Assembly: GCA_036169595.1 (NCBI GenBank)
Contig: CM069767.1
Span: forward strand, 1,268,501 to 1,332,500
DNA length: 64,000 bases
Origin: Dictyostelium firmibasis
Lineage: Eukaryota; Evosea; Eumycetozoa; Dictyosteliales; Dictyosteliaceae
Direction of reading: 5' to 3'
The notes below the pieces were generated by a model that did no database searches, was not told the DNA's origin, and saw only the letters and a program-made list of their open reading frames with translations. Shown piece after piece: positions 63,282-64,000 of the stretch (position 1 is the stretch's first letter; every line of letters starts with the position of its first letter). The translations under genes and the position numbers were made by a program.

Positions 63282-64000
63282 ATGACTATTATGTCAGATA
63301 TTATCGCACAAAGAACAATTTTATTAATTGCGGATTTTTCATCGATTATTGGATGTTCTTTGGTTTTAATTGGTTTTTGGAGGTTAAAACTTTTACGTAA
63401 TCACATTACAAAAATTATATCATTATTTTGTGCAACTTCTCTATTTAAAGATGTAATATCAACAATTATCACCTTACTCTATAGACCTGATCAAACAGAA
63501 TCAGGTTTTCCTTGTTATCTTCATGCTATAGTTATTACTTTTGGTTCATTAGCATGTTGGCTTTGGACACTTATGTTATGTAACTATTTTTTTATTTCAT
63601 CTCTTAATATATAAAAAAAAAAAAAAAAAATTAAAATATATAATTTATTAATAACTTTTTTTTTTAAATCCATCAAAAAAAAAAAAAAAATTATTTTTAG
63701 CATTTAGTATTTATAATTTAATAGTTAGAAGAGAACCAGAGCCAGAAAGATTCGAAAAATATTATTTTTGTCTTTGTTATGGACTACCATTGATTAGTAC
63801 GATTGTAATGTTATCGACACATATTATTCAACCAGTTGGTGGTTGGTGTTGGATTGGTGATAACTACGATGGTTATAGATTTGGATTATTCTATGGACCT
63901 TTCTTTTTTATTTGGGGAACATCAGCAATTTTAGTTGGATTAACATCTAAATATACCTATTCAGTAATTCGTAGTAGTGTGTCCGATAACAAAGATAAAC
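63282..64000 (+). CDS. carB: cAMP chemoattractant receptor, most likely cAR2 (3' part outside window)
   Basis: Seven-transmembrane receptor of the cAR family, which senses extracellular cAMP during Dictyostelium development. Exon 1 is 63282-63579; exon 2 starts at 63701 and runs past the window (GTAACT donor, TTTTTAG acceptor, phase 1). The 199 residues present include [86 protein letters not shown] and YRFGLFYGP, near-identical to known cAMP receptors, covering helices 1 to about 5 and stopping at SVSDNKDK in the third inner loop. The two extracellular Cys (in FPCY and GWCW) can pair. The opening [10 protein letters not shown] and the details of helices 1-2 fit cAR2 better than cAR1 or cAR4 as I recall them. 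The family is certain; the exact member is probable. Confidence 0.9.

Overview
The window is nuclear DNA of a social amoeba, almost certainly Dictyostelium discoideum. The evidence is extreme A+T richness outside genes, A- and T-runs in every intergenic gap, short introns with GTAAGT/GTATGT donors, TAA stops, long CAA (Gln) and AAT (Asn) codon runs, and proteins I recognise: the integrin-beta-like Sib family, a Roco kinase, mitochondrial Hsp60 (HspA) and a cAMP receptor. No tRNA, rRNA, CRISPR array or intact transposon was seen.

Region 1 (1-28215) is a tandem array of four Sib (similar to integrin beta) adhesion receptor genes, all on the minus strand and about 6-8 kb apart. Each encodes a signal peptide, an N-terminal domain, EGF-like cysteine modules, a VWA domain, a long run of cadherin-like/tandem-95 repeats, a Gly/Ala-rich membrane helix and a short cytosolic tail with NPxY motifs of the kind that bind talin. 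The copy nearest the left edge lacks its last ~37 codons because the window ends. The second copy (7595-13601) is the most divergent and has lost one NPxY motif. The third copy is a mosaic: its 3' half matches copy four and its 5' half matches copy one, as expected from gene conversion or unequal crossing over. The number and position of introns differ between copies.

Region 2 (29629-43110) has a short EXS-domain membrane protein (XPR1/SYG1/ERD1 type, no SPX domain) convergent with a 3111-residue Roco-family kinase, assigned to roco9. The kinase carries RhoGAP-like, GRAM/myotubularin-like, LRR, Roc-like and COR-like parts. In this protein the RhoGAP arginine finger, the myotubularin catalytic Cys and the Roc P-loop all appear to be missing, while the kinase core is largely intact. 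A four-CBS, AMPK-gamma-like protein follows.

Region 3 (44218-61492) is a dense housekeeping block. It holds an IFRD-family protein, a RhoGAP-WD40 protein with an intact arginine finger, mitochondrial chaperonin hspA, an EDC4/Ge-1 mRNA-decapping scaffold, a small unknown protein, a mitochondrial Twinkle-type primase-helicase and a Gln/Asn-rich protein. Several neighbours converge with only 54-138 bases between stop codons. hspA and Twinkle, 6 kb apart, both serve mitochondria, but nothing in the sequence shows that they are co-regulated.

Region 4 (61493-64000) is a 1.8-kb intergenic stretch with G/T-rich boxes, followed by the first 199 codons of a cAMP chemoattractant receptor, most likely carB (cAR2). 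Its last exon runs off the window.

Exon boundaries were worked out by eye from splice signals, reading-phase agreement and alignment between paralogues; none was tested against transcripts.
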